From Bariatricus massiliensis (GTDB lineage: Bacteria; Bacillota; Clostridia; Lachnospirales; Lachnospiraceae), in NCBI RefSeq assembly GCF_900086725.1, contig NZ_LT574838.1, positions 1,251,617 to 1,315,616 of the forward strand: DNA of 64,000 nucleotides. Reading direction: 5' to 3'. The position numbers and the translations under genes were made by a program. Positions 34,908 to 44,458 of the stretch are shown here, piece after piece. Every line of letters begins with the position of its first letter. Within the stretch, counting starts at the first letter, position 1. The notes beneath the pieces were generated by a model, which saw only the letters and a program-made list of their open reading frames with translations, made no database searches and was not told where the DNA came from.

Positions 34908-35823
34908 ACTCCCGCTCCTTCCTAGTCGCGTTAAGAAAAACATCGTCCATCGTCCCCTGAATCACCTCGAACCCCTCAAGAAGCTCACGAACCTCTTCTA
35001 CAATCGGCAGGGCGGACATCGTCTGCTCCAGAGGTATATATATCCGCTCCTCCTTCTTCTTAAACGCAATATTATGGCTGTCCAGAAACTCCAATATACC
35101 ATTCAGCCCTTCTGCTTTCGGAATCAGGCTCAGTTTATCTTTAGCAAATTGCTCTTTCAAGGAAAACGGTGTCCCGTACTGTACCAGATGCCCACTGTCT
35201 ATGATTGCGATATGGCTGGCCCGGGCGGCTTCTTCCATATAATGAGTCGTGAGAAAGACCGTCATATTCCACTCTTTCCTCAGGCTGTGAATCGTGCGCC
35301 ACACGTTCTTTCTTGCCGCGGGATCAAGCCCTGTAGTCGGCTCATCCAGAAACAGAATATCTGGTGTATGCATCAAAGCTCTGGCAATCTCACAGCGCCG
35401 CTTTTGACCGCCGGACAATTTGCCGTAAGGCCGCCGGATAACGTCCCCCAGCTCTAGAATCTCACAGACATTGCGCAGATTCGTCAAAAGCTCCTTCTTA
35501 TCTGTCTCATACAGGCTGCCCCGCAGCAACAGGTTCTCCCGAACCGTAAGCCTTTTATCTAGACAGTTGTTCTGGAATACCACCCCTATGCGCCGCTTAA
35601 TCTCATCGTTATCTTTCCCCAGCTTCAGCCCGTCAATCTCAGCCACTCCGTCCGTGGGCGCCGAAAGCGTACAGAGCATATTGATCGTCGTCGACTTTCC
35701 CGCGCCGTTCACCCCCAGAAAACCAAAAAGCTCTCCCCTCTCCACTGTAAAGCTTATATCATCAACCGCCTTCACATCTTTAAAATACTTCTTCAGATGC
35801 TGGATTTTTATAACCTTCTCCAT
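34900..35823 (-). CDS. ABC exporter ATP-binding protein (DrrA-like)
   Basis: 307 residues from the ATG at 35821-35823, chosen because GGGAGGGG precedes it. Walker A GVNGAGKST, signature LSGGQKRRCEIARAL, Walker B LFLDEPTTGLDP and H-loop TTHYMEEA are intact, and the C-terminus ends with the family's DDVFLNATR block. First gene of a four-gene operon (ATPase, permease, LytTR, DUF3021). Likely exports an antibiotic or lipid; the cargo is not known. Confidence 0.88.
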   Translation of the reverse strand: MEKVIKIQHLKKYFKDVKAVDDISFTVERGELFGFLGVNGAGKSTTINMLCTLSAPTDGVAEIDGLKLGKDNDEIKRRIGVVFQNNCLDKRLTVRENLLLRGSLYETDKKELLTNLRNVCEILELGDVIRRPYGKLSGGQKRRCEIARALMHTPDILFLDEPTTGLDPAARKNVWRTIHSLRKEWNMTVFLTTHYMEEAARASHIAIIDSGHLVQYGTPFSLKEQFAKDKLSLIPKAEGLNGILEFLDSHNIAFKKKEERIYIPLEQTMSALPIVEEVRELLEGFEVIQGTMDDVFLNATRKEREYA

Positions 35824-35851
35824 GTCATGCCCCTCCCGCTTCTTTTTCTGT

Positions 35852-35880
35852 ACTATATTTCTTATGGCCAAAGATTGCAA
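35852..35880 (-). promoter_or_regulatory. Promoter of the DrrA-like exporter operon
   Basis: TTGCAA (35875-35880) and TATAGT (35852-35857) on the minus strand with 17 bp between. The rest of the 365-bp gap to 36188 is AT-rich, with a small hairpin AGTTGT-gctta-ACAACT (36055-36071) and the terminator listed next; no gene is seen. Confidence 0.55.
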
Positions 35881-36132
35881 TAGGCATTTGGGTATGTTGC
35901 AAAATATGGGTACTAAGCTGTAAAAAATGGCAGGTCATTTTCTTATAAGGTTATCTTTTGTTTTTTTTAAGATATTTTATAAACATTTTTACTTGCCGAC
36001 ATATTTCCTTCACAAATCTTTTTTATAATAGGATTATCAAATAAAGAAGACAGTAGTTGTGCTTAACAACTTTCGAGAGTATGATTACTGGACTTCGCCT
36101 AAAAACAATTAAAATTTACATAGATTCTACTA

Positions 36133-36181
36133 AAAGAGCCGCTAAGAAAAGATTTTTATAATCTCATCTTATCGGCTCTTT
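36133..36181 (-). terminator. Terminator of the EAL protein gene
   Basis: Stem AAAGAGCCG-c-TAAGA paired with TCTTA-t-CGGCTCTTT, loop of about 16 nt, 7 nt after the stop codon, followed on the minus strand by TTTTAGTAG. Confidence 0.7.
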
Positions 36182-36188
36182 GCTTCCC

Positions 36189-38450
36189 TTATTCTGCCAC
36201 TGGAGAATAAGCTATCTGTTCGAACTCGTCCACCGGCATGGGCTTGGCGAAATAAAAACCTTGCCCTATATCACACGAAATCGACTTTAAGAATTCAAGC
36301 TGCACCTCATTTTCAATTCCTTCCGCCACCGTCGTGATAGACAACGCCTTGGCCAAATGGATAATACTTTCTATCACCATTTTCCCCCGGGGGGACGTGG
36401 ACTGCTCAGAGAGAAATTCCTTGTCCAGCTTCAGCTCGGCAATATCTAACTCCTTCAGCGTGTTGAGGGAAGAATATCCGCTTCCAAAATCGTCCATTGA
36501 TATGGTGAATCCCATGTTGTGCAGTTTTCTGACGACCCCTTTGACATGTGTAAGATTGCTCATAGCCACGCTCTCAGTGACTTCGAGAATAATCAGGGAT
36601 GGATCTATGTGGTACTGATTTACAATCCCGTAAAATTTGTCCAGATAATCATCGTCGTAGAAAAATATTCTGGACTGGTTCACCGAGATAGGAATCGCCT
36701 CATACCCCTGCCGTATCCAGCCGGAAACTTTCCGGCAGGCCTCCTCCAGCATATACATATCCAGCTCTGTGATAAAGCCATTTTCTTCGAAAATAGGAAT
36801 AAATTCATCCGGGTAATGAATCGTACCGTCTTCAGAGCACCAGCGCACAAGAGCTTCCGCACTGTGAATACATTCATCTTCTAAATAGTATTTAGGCTGT
36901 AGATACATCTGAAATTCCTTATTTGCCAAGGCGGCCTGCATCTGGCTCTCTATCTCTACCTTTTTGCGCGCCTTATCATGCAGCGACTGGTCATAAAAAG
37001 CAATGGGATTGGCAGTACTGCCGTTCACACTGTTAAGAGCCAGAAGCGCGCCGTTAATAGCCGTATCCGGGGAGAAATTGTTCCCTTTATTTATCTTTAC
37101 CTCCTGTAAAATATGAATACCAAACGTACAGTTAATGCGGTACTCCTGATTGGGACTCACCGTATACTGATTGATTGCTTCATATATCTTCTTTATTCTG
37201 CCAGTCAGCTCTTCTTTGTCGTGATAAAAAAGAAGCATGCCGAAGTGGTCTGCATTATCCCTGTAATACCGCTCGCCCTCTTTCATGTTCAGCCGCAGAA
37301 CCGACGAAACGTGCTTTAGCAGAAGATTTCCTCTCTCAAAGCCAAAGAACTCATTGACAAATTTGAATCCACTTACATTCATAAGCACCACTGCGTAATC
37401 TGTCCGTTCCTTCAGTAGAATAGACAAATCCGCCACAAACCGGTTCCTATTGTCCGCACCTGTCAAGATGTCTTTATACGCGAAGGTCTGCAGTGTTTTG
37501 TCCTCCTTTTTCAACAGACTGTAAATATAAAAGAACAGAACGCCGAACAGCACAAATAGACAGCCCATGACCCACGCAAATACAGTAAACAGAGAATTTA
37601 GATTATGATTCAAAAATGTCTGCGGCACCACACAGAATATCTGCCAGTCATTGATCCCTATCGGGATAAAGGTTGCCCAGTAGGCATTTCCCTCATGGTG
37701 GAACGTGGCAAAGACATCCCCGCCCTTTTTTAAGTCGGCAAGTACAGATTTCTTTACATCCTCCATGGTTTCCCCGTCATCAAAGACATTGTCCATCTGT
37801 TTTTGGATTGCCGCATGTTTGGAGCGGATGATAAAGTTCCCCTCCTGATCGACAATATGTACATAGGCGGCGCCGTCAAAAATCTGCTGATTTATAACAT
37901 CCGAAAATTTAGATTCGAGGCGGGTAGCCGTAAGCGCGCCTATCACATGTTCCCCCGCGTAAACCGGTACTCCGTAGCAGATAATAGAATCTTCCGACAG
38001 CTTATCCTTCATGGACTCCGAAACTGTCCACTCACCAGATAACGTCTTTTTTATGAACTCTTCATCGCTGACATCGATATCATAATGTTTCGTTCCATCA
38101 GTATCTATAAAATAGCCTGTGCCGTCCGGAGATACCAAGCCCATCCGCATAAAGTCATTATGGCTGCTTTCCTCCTCCAAATGAGCAAGGGCAAACTCCA
38201 GATCAACAGTCTCCTCTCCTCCGATAAAGTTGGACAACGCACTCAAGGTCTGGATATCTCCGTCTATCTGTGCAGTAATGATATTCTTATACTGGGAAAC
38301 AATCTCCTTCATATACTTTTGTGCTTCTTTCTCCTGCGTATCCTTGATACTAAAATAAGAGACACCGCCAACCAGCACAAGCACAATACTAACGATAGAG
38401 ACCAATATAACGGATATCCGAATCTGTTTCTTAATATCTCCTGTATCCAA
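36189..38450 (-). CDS. Membrane sensor with degenerate GGDEF and intact EAL domain (c-di-GMP phosphodiesterase)
   Basis: About 753 residues from the TTG at 38448-38450, which has GGAGGAAAGGG upstream; an earlier TTG 30 nt away lacks a site. A hydrophobic segment at about 13-35, an outer dCache-type sensor domain to about 295, a second segment, then GGDEF and EAL domains. The GGDEF motif reads RDNADHFG, so no cyclase activity is expected. The EAL side is complete: AEALVRW, DDFGSGYSSL, LEVTES, AEGIEN, QGFYFAKP. It should cut c-di-GMP in response to an extracellular ligand. Single gene. Confidence 0.85.
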   Translation of the reverse strand: MDTGDIKKQIRISVILVSIVSIVLVLVGGVSYFSIKDTQEKEAQKYMKEIVSQYKNIITAQIDGDIQTLSALSNFIGGEETVDLEFALAHLEEESSHNDFMRMGLVSPDGTGYFIDTDGTKHYDIDVSDEEFIKKTLSGEWTVSESMKDKLSEDSIICYGVPVYAGEHVIGALTATRLESKFSDVINQQIFDGAAYVHIVDQEGNFIIRSKHAAIQKQMDNVFDDGETMEDVKKSVLADLKKGGDVFATFHHEGNAYWATFIPIGINDWQIFCVVPQTFLNHNLNSLFTVFAWVMGCLFVLFGVLFFYIYSLLKKEDKTLQTFAYKDILTGADNRNRFVADLSILLKERTDYAVVLMNVSGFKFVNEFFGFERGNLLLKHVSSVLRLNMKEGERYYRDNADHFGMLLFYHDKEELTGRIKKIYEAINQYTVSPNQEYRINCTFGIHILQEVKINKGNNFSPDTAINGALLALNSVNGSTANPIAFYDQSLHDKARKKVEIESQMQAALANKEFQMYLQPKYYLEDECIHSAEALVRWCSEDGTIHYPDEFIPIFEENGFITELDMYMLEEACRKVSGWIRQGYEAIPISVNQSRIFFYDDDYLDKFYGIVNQYHIDPSLIILEVTESVAMSNLTHVKGVVRKLHNMGFTISMDDFGSGYSSLNTLKELDIAELKLDKEFLSEQSTSPRGKMVIESIIHLAKALSITTVAEGIENEVQLEFLKSISCDIGQGFYFAKPMPVDEFEQIAYSPVAE

Positions 38451-38554
38451 ACCCTTTCCTCCTCTGTCATCGACGTCCAATTATAAATATATCATATCAC
38501 GATAACAGAAATATGGCATCATCAACCTTATCTAAATGTAGGAAAAGATTCCTT

Positions 38555-39325
38555 TTATTTTGCCACTCTGCGGTTCTTATAGCCCGCCGCTAAGAGTAAG
38601 ATTCCGCACACTGCGCCGAGAAACAGGTAAGACTGTATCATTGGCCCAAAATTATAACTTCCTCCCTGCCAGAAGTCGATAAAATCGCTTCCAATATAGC
38701 TCATCGGCAGAAGCCCCGCTACATACTGCAGAGCCTTGGGCAGCTCATTGGTCTGTACGCCCATCATGCCGCAGAGTATCATAGCCCCAAAATAAAATAC
38801 CATGGTAATCGCATAAGTAGGGCCAAACTTTTTCAAAATCCCTGATAGTCCGTGGGCGATTCCGAAAAAGATAGCTGCCAGTATATAGTGGCATAAGAGC
38901 AGGCACAAGGCCGTTGAAACTGCCGGTACTTCCATATCCAATGTCAGATAGGCAATCGCTGTATAGAAAAACAGGCCCAACGTCAATACGACCGCCTGCG
39001 CGATTCCCTTGGCCAGCATAATGCTTCTCTGGGGAATCCCAAATAAATTGAGCCTCACCGGAATTTCCTTTTCCATCTCCTGTGAATAATTGGCCGAATG
39101 TCCCAACAGGACGACAGCCATACTGACAATCAGGCTCATGGTGATGAAAATAGCTGTATTTACTTTCGGTACCATAGATTCTGGCACATCGCCCGTAATG
39201 GCATTGCTCATGATCAAGAGCATTAAAATCGGAAATATACATCCGAAAAATGCAATAAATGGATTGCCGGCCAAATTGACCAGTTCATATACAATTAATC
39301 TTGCATTACACTTTTTAGTTTTCAT
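38555..39325 (-). CDS. ABC exporter permease of a two-component-linked operon
   Basis: 256 residues with six hydrophobic segments, ABC-2 type, near-zero outer loops. The start overlaps the ATPase stop by 11 bp. Together with the ATPase it forms an exporter, probably for a peptide or lipid; a sensor kinase and regulator upstream suggest an antimicrobial-peptide or envelope-stress response. Confidence 0.8.
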   Translation of the reverse strand: MKTKKCNARLIVYELVNLAGNPFIAFFGCIFPILMLLIMSNAITGDVPESMVPKVNTAIFITMSLIVSMAVVLLGHSANYSQEMEKEIPVRLNLFGIPQRSIMLAKGIAQAVVLTLGLFFYTAIAYLTLDMEVPAVSTALCLLLCHYILAAIFFGIAHGLSGILKKFGPTYAITMVFYFGAMILCGMMGVQTNELPKALQYVAGLLPMSYIGSDFIDFWQGGSYNFGPMIQSYLFLGAVCGILLLAAGYKNRRVAK

Positions 39326-40205
39326 ATTCCGCTCCCCCTCTCTGCCCCTTAAATATCTTTTTAGCGTTGGTGGACATAATCTCTATATCACTACTGCTCC
39401 GCTTGAAGTTCACATCTGCGTCCACAAGAAGTCCGGCAATGCGGTGTTCACTTTCAACATCCCCGCTGGGCAGGGCCAGCAGATGTTCCGGCGCCTCAAG
39501 CTTTTCAATCCCACTCACCAGCGCCCGGTTCTTTTCCGTGTTGTCAATAATAAAGATAGAGCGGCCGCAATACTTTCGGAACAGTTCTTCTTTACTTCCA
39601 AAGTCCACAATGTGCCCCTGTTCCAGCAGAAGAATTTTGTCCGCCATCATCTCCAGCTCTTCATAATAATGAGAAACGATACAGAGTGAATTTTCTTTGT
39701 CCTTATACCAGTTCACCAGCTTTTCCATCAGTCTCTGCCTCGTCTCAAAGTCCAGACCTGACGTCACCTCATCGTAAAAGGTCAGAGGCGCGTTCTGCAG
39801 CATGACCATAATAATGGTGAGTCGCTGCTTCTGTCCGCCGGAGAGGTGGGAAAAACGCTTATACAGGCATTTTTCAAATTCAAAATAAGAAATCAATTCC
39901 TGCAGGGCCTTGTTATTTTTGATAGACGTATCTAAGATTGTCTCCATAATTACCTTGACCGGCATCGTATTAACATATTCGTTCTGCTGCATGTGAACCG
40001 CCATCTGCTCCCGCTTCAGCTCCGTGTGTATACTTCCTTTATAGTCTGTCAGTCCCAGAATGGACTTCACCAGCGTAGTTTTCCCCGCTCCGTTGGAGCC
40101 GATGATGCCGATCCGTTCCCCCTCCTCTATGACAAACGGACGGTCAATATGAAGGGCGACCTGCTTTCCGTAACGCACTTGAAGATTATCAATTGATAAA
40201 AGCAT
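39315..40205 (-). CDS. ABC exporter ATP-binding protein
   Basis: 296 residues from the ATG at 40203-40205 (GAAAGGAAATGAG upstream; an ATG 18 nt earlier has no site). Walker A GSNGAGKTT, signature LSGGQKQRLTI, H-loop SHYYEE; Walker B is unusual, LTFYDEVTSGLD, with Val where most have Pro. The C-terminal 90 residues are family-specific. Third gene of the regulator-kinase-ATPase-permease operon. Confidence 0.85.
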   Translation of the reverse strand: MLLSIDNLQVRYGKQVALHIDRPFVIEEGERIGIIGSNGAGKTTLVKSILGLTDYKGSIHTELKREQMAVHMQQNEYVNTMPVKVIMETILDTSIKNNKALQELISYFEFEKCLYKRFSHLSGGQKQRLTIIMVMLQNAPLTFYDEVTSGLDFETRQRLMEKLVNWYKDKENSLCIVSHYYEELEMMADKILLLEQGHIVDFGSKEELFRKYCGRSIFIIDNTEKNRALVSGIEKLEAPEHLLALPSGDVESEHRIAGLLVDADVNFKRSSSDIEIMSTNAKKIFKGQRGGAEYEN

Positions 40206-40296
40206 ACTCTCATTTCCTTTCATTATTCATTTGGGAAGTTCCTACTTCCGTTGTGCAATCATCATAACAGATATACATGAATTCCAAATGAAGATG

Positions 40297-41853
40297 CTAT
40301 GTGAATTCTTTGAGTGTTGCACATACACTGCCAGCCGTATTGGCAATCTCCACCTTCCACCCAAGAATCTCCGCATAGTAGGCCGTCACGTATAAGCCCA
40401 GCCCCCGTCCCTTCTGCCGGGTATCACTGCTCACGAAAGGTTCGTATATATGGGGAAGCAGCTCCTCATCTATGTGCGCGCCGAAGTTCTCGACAGTAAG
40501 CCCCTTCTCCCCTTCATATATCTTAATCGTTTCCCCCGCGGGAGTGTAGGCCACCGCATTGGAAACCACGTTGTCCACAATTTTTTTCAAAAGCTCTCTG
40601 TCGGTGTACGCCTGCATATTCACCTTATTCTTTCTGACTGTCAGCCCTTTCTCCTCTGCCTGAACCCTATAATTTTCTAAAAGCTCATCCAAAAGCAGGT
40701 CAATGTCCACCGGTTCTCGCTGGATATGCTCTGCGCAATGGTTCAGATAGAGGATATCTTCAATGATTTTCTGCATAGACTTCAGCTGTCTTTTTACCTC
40801 TGGCAGATATTTCTTTGTATCTTTATATTTCCCTACCTCCTCCATCATACCGTCCACCAGAAGCAGGGCGGCAGTCACAGGGGTCTTCAGCTGATGGGAA
40901 GAGGCTCTCAAAAATACTTCCTGCCGTTTATTTTCACCGGCAAGCTCCTGATTCTTCTCTTCCAGCTCCAGATACTGGCTCCGCAGTCGTGCGTACAATT
41001 CATTCAGGGTATTCCCCAGCTCGCCTATCTCGTCTTTCTCTTTCATTTTAAGAGGCGCAATATCCCCCATTTTGGATATCTTAATCTCCTGTGCATAATC
41101 TGCAAGACGTATGACCGGATTGACAATCTTCCTTGAAAATATCTGTGAGCCTACAAGTACAAGCAGCAGGACGACCACTGCTATCATCGGAAGGCTGCCT
41201 AGCACAATCGGGCGTATTTCTTTCATCTGTGGTGTTGTGACCGGCATAAAAGAAAAAATAAGGGCGTCGCTTGTCATGCTGGACGCAATGTAGGTAGTGT
41301 ACTGGTTCTCTCCGTCCGTCATGCCTCCCTCAAATACAACGATAGAATCCGAAATCACATGGGACTTGGTTTCCGTCGTCACTAAGCCCGCCATATCTTT
41401 ACTTGCGTTCAGAACAAAAGAAAGCGGATAGTCTTCATCTTTATTCGGGACAAGCGCCTCTTTGATTTCGTCCCAATCAGGTTCCGGGAAATCCACTTCC
41501 TCCGTGTCCTCCGCTTGGGCGACCGCATCGCGGAAGGAATCCAGTGTATCCAATAGAATGCCGCTTTTTAATTCCATCTCCACCTTAAAAGCCTTTCCCA
41601 CTACATAGACCTTGCTGCCGTGAAGCGGCACTTCAACGGTAGCCGCCCCTGTGGGATTTTTCACGATCAATCCGTCGTAGCTTCTGTTTTCCAGATATCC
41701 TTCCTGAAGGGAAACAACCGATTCCAGATTATCTTCCTCCATCTGGCTTACATACAGAGACGGAAGCATAAAGGAAAAGTATAAAACAATGAACATAACT
41801 AAAATCAGCGAGATTGCTATACTGTAGCAGAACGTTTTTTTTGACAGCCTCAT
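40297..41853 (-). CDS. Sensor histidine kinase
   Basis: 518 residues: one hydrophobic segment at about 8-32, an outer sensor region to about 215, a second segment (LPMIAVVVLLLVLVG), HAMP, HisKA with phospho-His in ASSHQLKTPVTAAL, and HATPase with N-box (DNVVSNAVAYTP) and a G-box GLGLYVTAYYAE. Overlaps the regulator stop by 4 bp. It likely senses a cell-envelope signal and controls the ABC exporter encoded next. Confidence 0.88.
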   Translation of the reverse strand: MRLSKKTFCYSIAISLILVMFIVLYFSFMLPSLYVSQMEEDNLESVVSLQEGYLENRSYDGLIVKNPTGAATVEVPLHGSKVYVVGKAFKVEMELKSGILLDTLDSFRDAVAQAEDTEEVDFPEPDWDEIKEALVPNKDEDYPLSFVLNASKDMAGLVTTETKSHVISDSIVVFEGGMTDGENQYTTYIASSMTSDALIFSFMPVTTPQMKEIRPIVLGSLPMIAVVVLLLVLVGSQIFSRKIVNPVIRLADYAQEIKISKMGDIAPLKMKEKDEIGELGNTLNELYARLRSQYLELEEKNQELAGENKRQEVFLRASSHQLKTPVTAALLLVDGMMEEVGKYKDTKKYLPEVKRQLKSMQKIIEDILYLNHCAEHIQREPVDIDLLLDELLENYRVQAEEKGLTVRKNKVNMQAYTDRELLKKIVDNVVSNAVAYTPAGETIKIYEGEKGLTVENFGAHIDEELLPHIYEPFVSSDTRQKGRGLGLYVTAYYAEILGWKVEIANTAGSVCATLKEFT

Positions 41854-42524
41854 CTGTTTTCCTCCTGAAACTGATATCCCACGCCAATCACTGTCTTGAT
41901 ATAGTTCTGAGGCAGCTTTTTGCGCAGATTCTTTACATGGGCATCTATTATGCGGTCATTACCTATATAATCTTCATTAAATATACTCAAGATTAACTGC
42001 TCTCTCGTGAATACTCTTGACGGCTCCCGGTACAGTGTATACAGCAGCAAAAATTCACTCAGCGTGAGCGGAAGGGGCTGACCGTCATAGTAGGCCTGAT
42101 ACCCCTTTTCATGAATAGTCAGGCCACGTTTACCTCCACCTTTATCTGACTCCTTGTTTCCTGTAGTACGACGGAGAATGGTCTCCATCCGTTTCAGCAA
42201 AATGATAGGGGATACCGGTTTAATCACATAATCATCGGCATACGCGTTGAACGCTCTTACCTGTGTCTTTTCATCCTCCAGAGCCGTCAGCATAATCACC
42301 GCCATGTCCGGATGCCTCTCTCTGATAAGAGCCAGCACCTCAAGCCCGCTCTTTCCCGGTACCATAATATCGAGTACCGCCATATCGAATTCCCGGCTTT
42401 CCAGGAGCGCCGCCGCCTCATCACCGTCACCGGCCTCCGTTACCTCATATCCCTGTATCTTCATATATTCTGCCAGAACCTCTCTGATAGTAGGCTCATC
42501 CTCTAAAAATAATATTTGAATCAT
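41850..42524 (-). CDS. OmpR-family response regulator
   Basis: 224 residues from the ATG at 42522-42524, with GAGGGAGAGAG upstream. Receiver with DE...acidic pocket (LEDEP), phospho-Asp in VLDIMVPGKSG and conserved Lys in DDYVIKPVSP, then a winged helix (LTLSEFLLLYTLYREPSRVFTREQL). First gene of the four-gene two-component/ABC operon. Confidence 0.9.
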   Translation of the reverse strand: MIQILFLEDEPTIREVLAEYMKIQGYEVTEAGDGDEAAALLESREFDMAVLDIMVPGKSGLEVLALIRERHPDMAVIMLTALEDEKTQVRAFNAYADDYVIKPVSPIILLKRMETILRRTTGNKESDKGGGKRGLTIHEKGYQAYYDGQPLPLTLSEFLLLYTLYREPSRVFTREQLILSIFNEDYIGNDRIIDAHVKNLRKKLPQNYIKTVIGVGYQFQEENR

Positions 42525-42637
42525 CCTGTCTCTCTCCCTCAATACAAACTCCGGTTTCACATTTAGTATATCATGACCTTATGAATTTGATATGAAGATT
42601 GTGAGCAAAAGAACAAAGTTTTCTGTGTAAATAAAAA

Positions 42638-42670
42638 CCCTTGTCCTGACTTTCTAAGCCAGAACAAGGG
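42638..42670 (-). terminator. Terminator of the PadR/SEDS operon
   Basis: Stem CCCTTGT-c-CTG-a-CTT paired with AAG-c-CAG-a-ACAAGGG, followed on the minus strand by TTTTTATTT. Confidence 0.75.
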
Positions 42671-42683
42671 CAAACAATTTACT

Positions 42684-44024
42684 TTAGACCCACATTCTTT
42701 TTCCTTCTGCCGTGCTCTTCTGCGGTATCACATTTTGATACCGGTAAATACTGAGTATCAGCCCCAGCATACAATAGGTCACCAGCATACCCGACGCTCC
42801 GTTAGTGACAAAGGGACAATAGATAGCGCTGTTCGGAAAGATGCCTGTATTCACAAATATATATAATATTAACTGTATTAAAAAAACAACGGAACTTGAA
42901 GCTCCCATCAGCATTCCCAGCTGATTTTTTTGTCTGAGGGATATACGCAAGAGGCGGAAAAACAAAAACGCTATCAACCCCGCCAGCAAAATCGCTGCCA
43001 TAATCCCATAGTATACCGCCACATAAGAAATCACAAAATCCCCGCTCTCCGGTAGTACAATTTTTGATGTGTTTTCAGCGGCTCCAAAGAACTTGCTCTC
43101 TGAAAGAAGTGTCCTGACCATACTGATTTGATAGCCGCCTGCCGAAGGATCCAGACTAATCCATGTCCGCAGCCGCATACTCTGATACTCGGCGCCAAAC
43201 TGCATCACTCCAAAATAGAAGATGAATGGCAAAAGTGCTGCTCCCGTCCAAAGTACCGCCAGTGTCTTCTTCCTTGAGATTCGGAACCAGTCTTTGTAGA
43301 CCGCGATGGACAGCGTCACAAGAAATGTAGGAAGCAGAATGACTGCCGTTGTGATACCGGAAATGACGGCAGCCGCAGACAATATGGCAAACATAAGAGC
43401 CAGCCCCTTTACCACCGCTCCTAATTTCTGCTCTCGGAAACTGTACAATACTCCGGCATAAAGCGGGACAAACAAAAAGAATAAATATGTGTAAGATATG
43501 GCAGTTCCTAAAATCGGAATCTTAAAATAATACTTTCCGTTGTATTGCATTCCAAAAAGCCACATATTTAGAATCATAACGATTGCGAGAAGAGCCATCA
43601 GCTCTCTTGCCCAATATCCGACCCGGCTGTAATCTATATGGCACACGGCCAGCATCAATCCAAGCCCAATAAACATATAAAACACATTATGCCCTAAACC
43701 ACGCACTAGAATCGTTGAATCCTCCATCTGCAGCTTCAGCAGGTATTGCACCATCAGCCCGGCGGCACTGAGTATACCAATCAGAGCAATCATCCCCCAG
43801 GCCATCTTAGGCCGGTGTATTCTGTCCAGCTCATTCCCTGCTGCCACCGGATCTCCCATCTCCCGGACCGCGGCTTCCTCCGCCTCACGTCTCTCCATCC
43901 CTTCACTCATAAATTCAGCCTTCTGCTCTTCAATATGCCCCCTAATCTCCTCTGAAACGGCGCCTCTCGCCTTTTTACTGCGAATCTGTTCCGTCAGAAT
44001 CTGTAAATACTCCTCCTGTCTCAT
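42684..44024 (-). CDS. FtsW/RodA/SpoVE-type (SEDS) protein with an N-terminal HAAS-like domain
   Basis: 446 residues from the ATG at 44022-44024, which overlaps the padR stop by 4 bp. The first 75 residues are a cytoplasmic, acidic/basic helical domain (VSEEIRGHIEEQKAEFM, MGDPVAAGNELDRIHRP) of the kind that precedes PadR-linked permeases. Ten or so hydrophobic segments follow with the SEDS pattern RTWISLDPSAGGYQISMVR and LPESGDF near the C-terminal third. SEDS proteins polymerise peptidoglycan glycan strands; the usual EelG after the last motif is replaced by VYYG, so activity is not certain. Confidence 0.8.
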   Translation of the reverse strand: MRQEEYLQILTEQIRSKKARGAVSEEIRGHIEEQKAEFMSEGMERREAEEAAVREMGDPVAAGNELDRIHRPKMAWGMIALIGILSAAGLMVQYLLKLQMEDSTILVRGLGHNVFYMFIGLGLMLAVCHIDYSRVGYWARELMALLAIVMILNMWLFGMQYNGKYYFKIPILGTAISYTYLFFLFVPLYAGVLYSFREQKLGAVVKGLALMFAILSAAAVISGITTAVILLPTFLVTLSIAVYKDWFRISRKKTLAVLWTGAALLPFIFYFGVMQFGAEYQSMRLRTWISLDPSAGGYQISMVRTLLSESKFFGAAENTSKIVLPESGDFVISYVAVYYGIMAAILLAGLIAFLFFRLLRISLRQKNQLGMLMGASSSVVFLIQLILYIFVNTGIFPNSAIYCPFVTNGASGMLVTYCMLGLILSIYRYQNVIPQKSTAEGKRMWV

Positions 44025-44356
44025 ACCGCCCCTCCTATATTCAACACATGCAGCACCGCCTGAGAGTACATGTTCCACTCTTCTCTTTTCTCTCCCAGTA
44101 CTTTATGCCCCTCCTGAGTGATGCGGTAATATTTACGGGTCTTTCCTCCCGACTCCTGTTCATAAGCTGTGAGAAGATTCTTCTCCTCCAGACTGTGAAG
44201 AAGCGGATAAAGAGTCCCCGCCTTTAATTCGAACACATTCTGCGAGCGCTTTCTAAGTGTGTCAATCATCTCATAACCATACATGTCTTTCTCCGACAGC
44301 AGCTTCAGTAATAACATTGAAGTACTGCCCGAGAGAAGACTCTTGTCAATCGCCAT
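44021..44356 (-). CDS. PadR-family transcriptional regulator
   Basis: 111 residues from the ATG at 44354-44356 (AAGGAGGAA upstream). Winged helix with MLLLKLLSEKDMYGYEMIDTL and GTLYPLLHSLEEKNLL, and a C-terminal helix. It is co-transcribed with the SEDS-type gene and an inverted repeat fills its promoter spacer, so it probably represses the pair and releases on an envelope or drug signal. Confidence 0.88.
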   Translation of the reverse strand: MAIDKSLLSGSTSMLLLKLLSEKDMYGYEMIDTLRKRSQNVFELKAGTLYPLLHSLEEKNLLTAYEQESGGKTRKYYRITQEGHKVLGEKREEWNMYSQAVLHVLNIGGAV

Positions 44357-44404
44357 GTAAATTCCTCCTTCCATTTGTAAATATTATATCGACCATCTAC
44401 ATAC

Positions 44405-44433
44405 AGTATATATCGGTCATCGATATATGTCAA
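44405..44433 (-). promoter_or_regulatory. Promoter and PadR operator
   Basis: TTGACA (44428-44433) and TATACT (44405-44410) with 17 bp between. The inverted repeat TATATCG-gtcat-CGATATA (44409-44427) fills the spacer and touches the -10 box, and resembles known PadR sites. Confidence 0.65.
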
Positions 44434-44458
44434 GAGGTCATTACAACAGAAAAAGGCC

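Noticed and set aside
35824..36188. c-di-GMP riboswitch near the EAL gene
   Set aside because: The stretch is AT-rich with one small hairpin; it lies downstream of the EAL gene and shows no riboswitch core.
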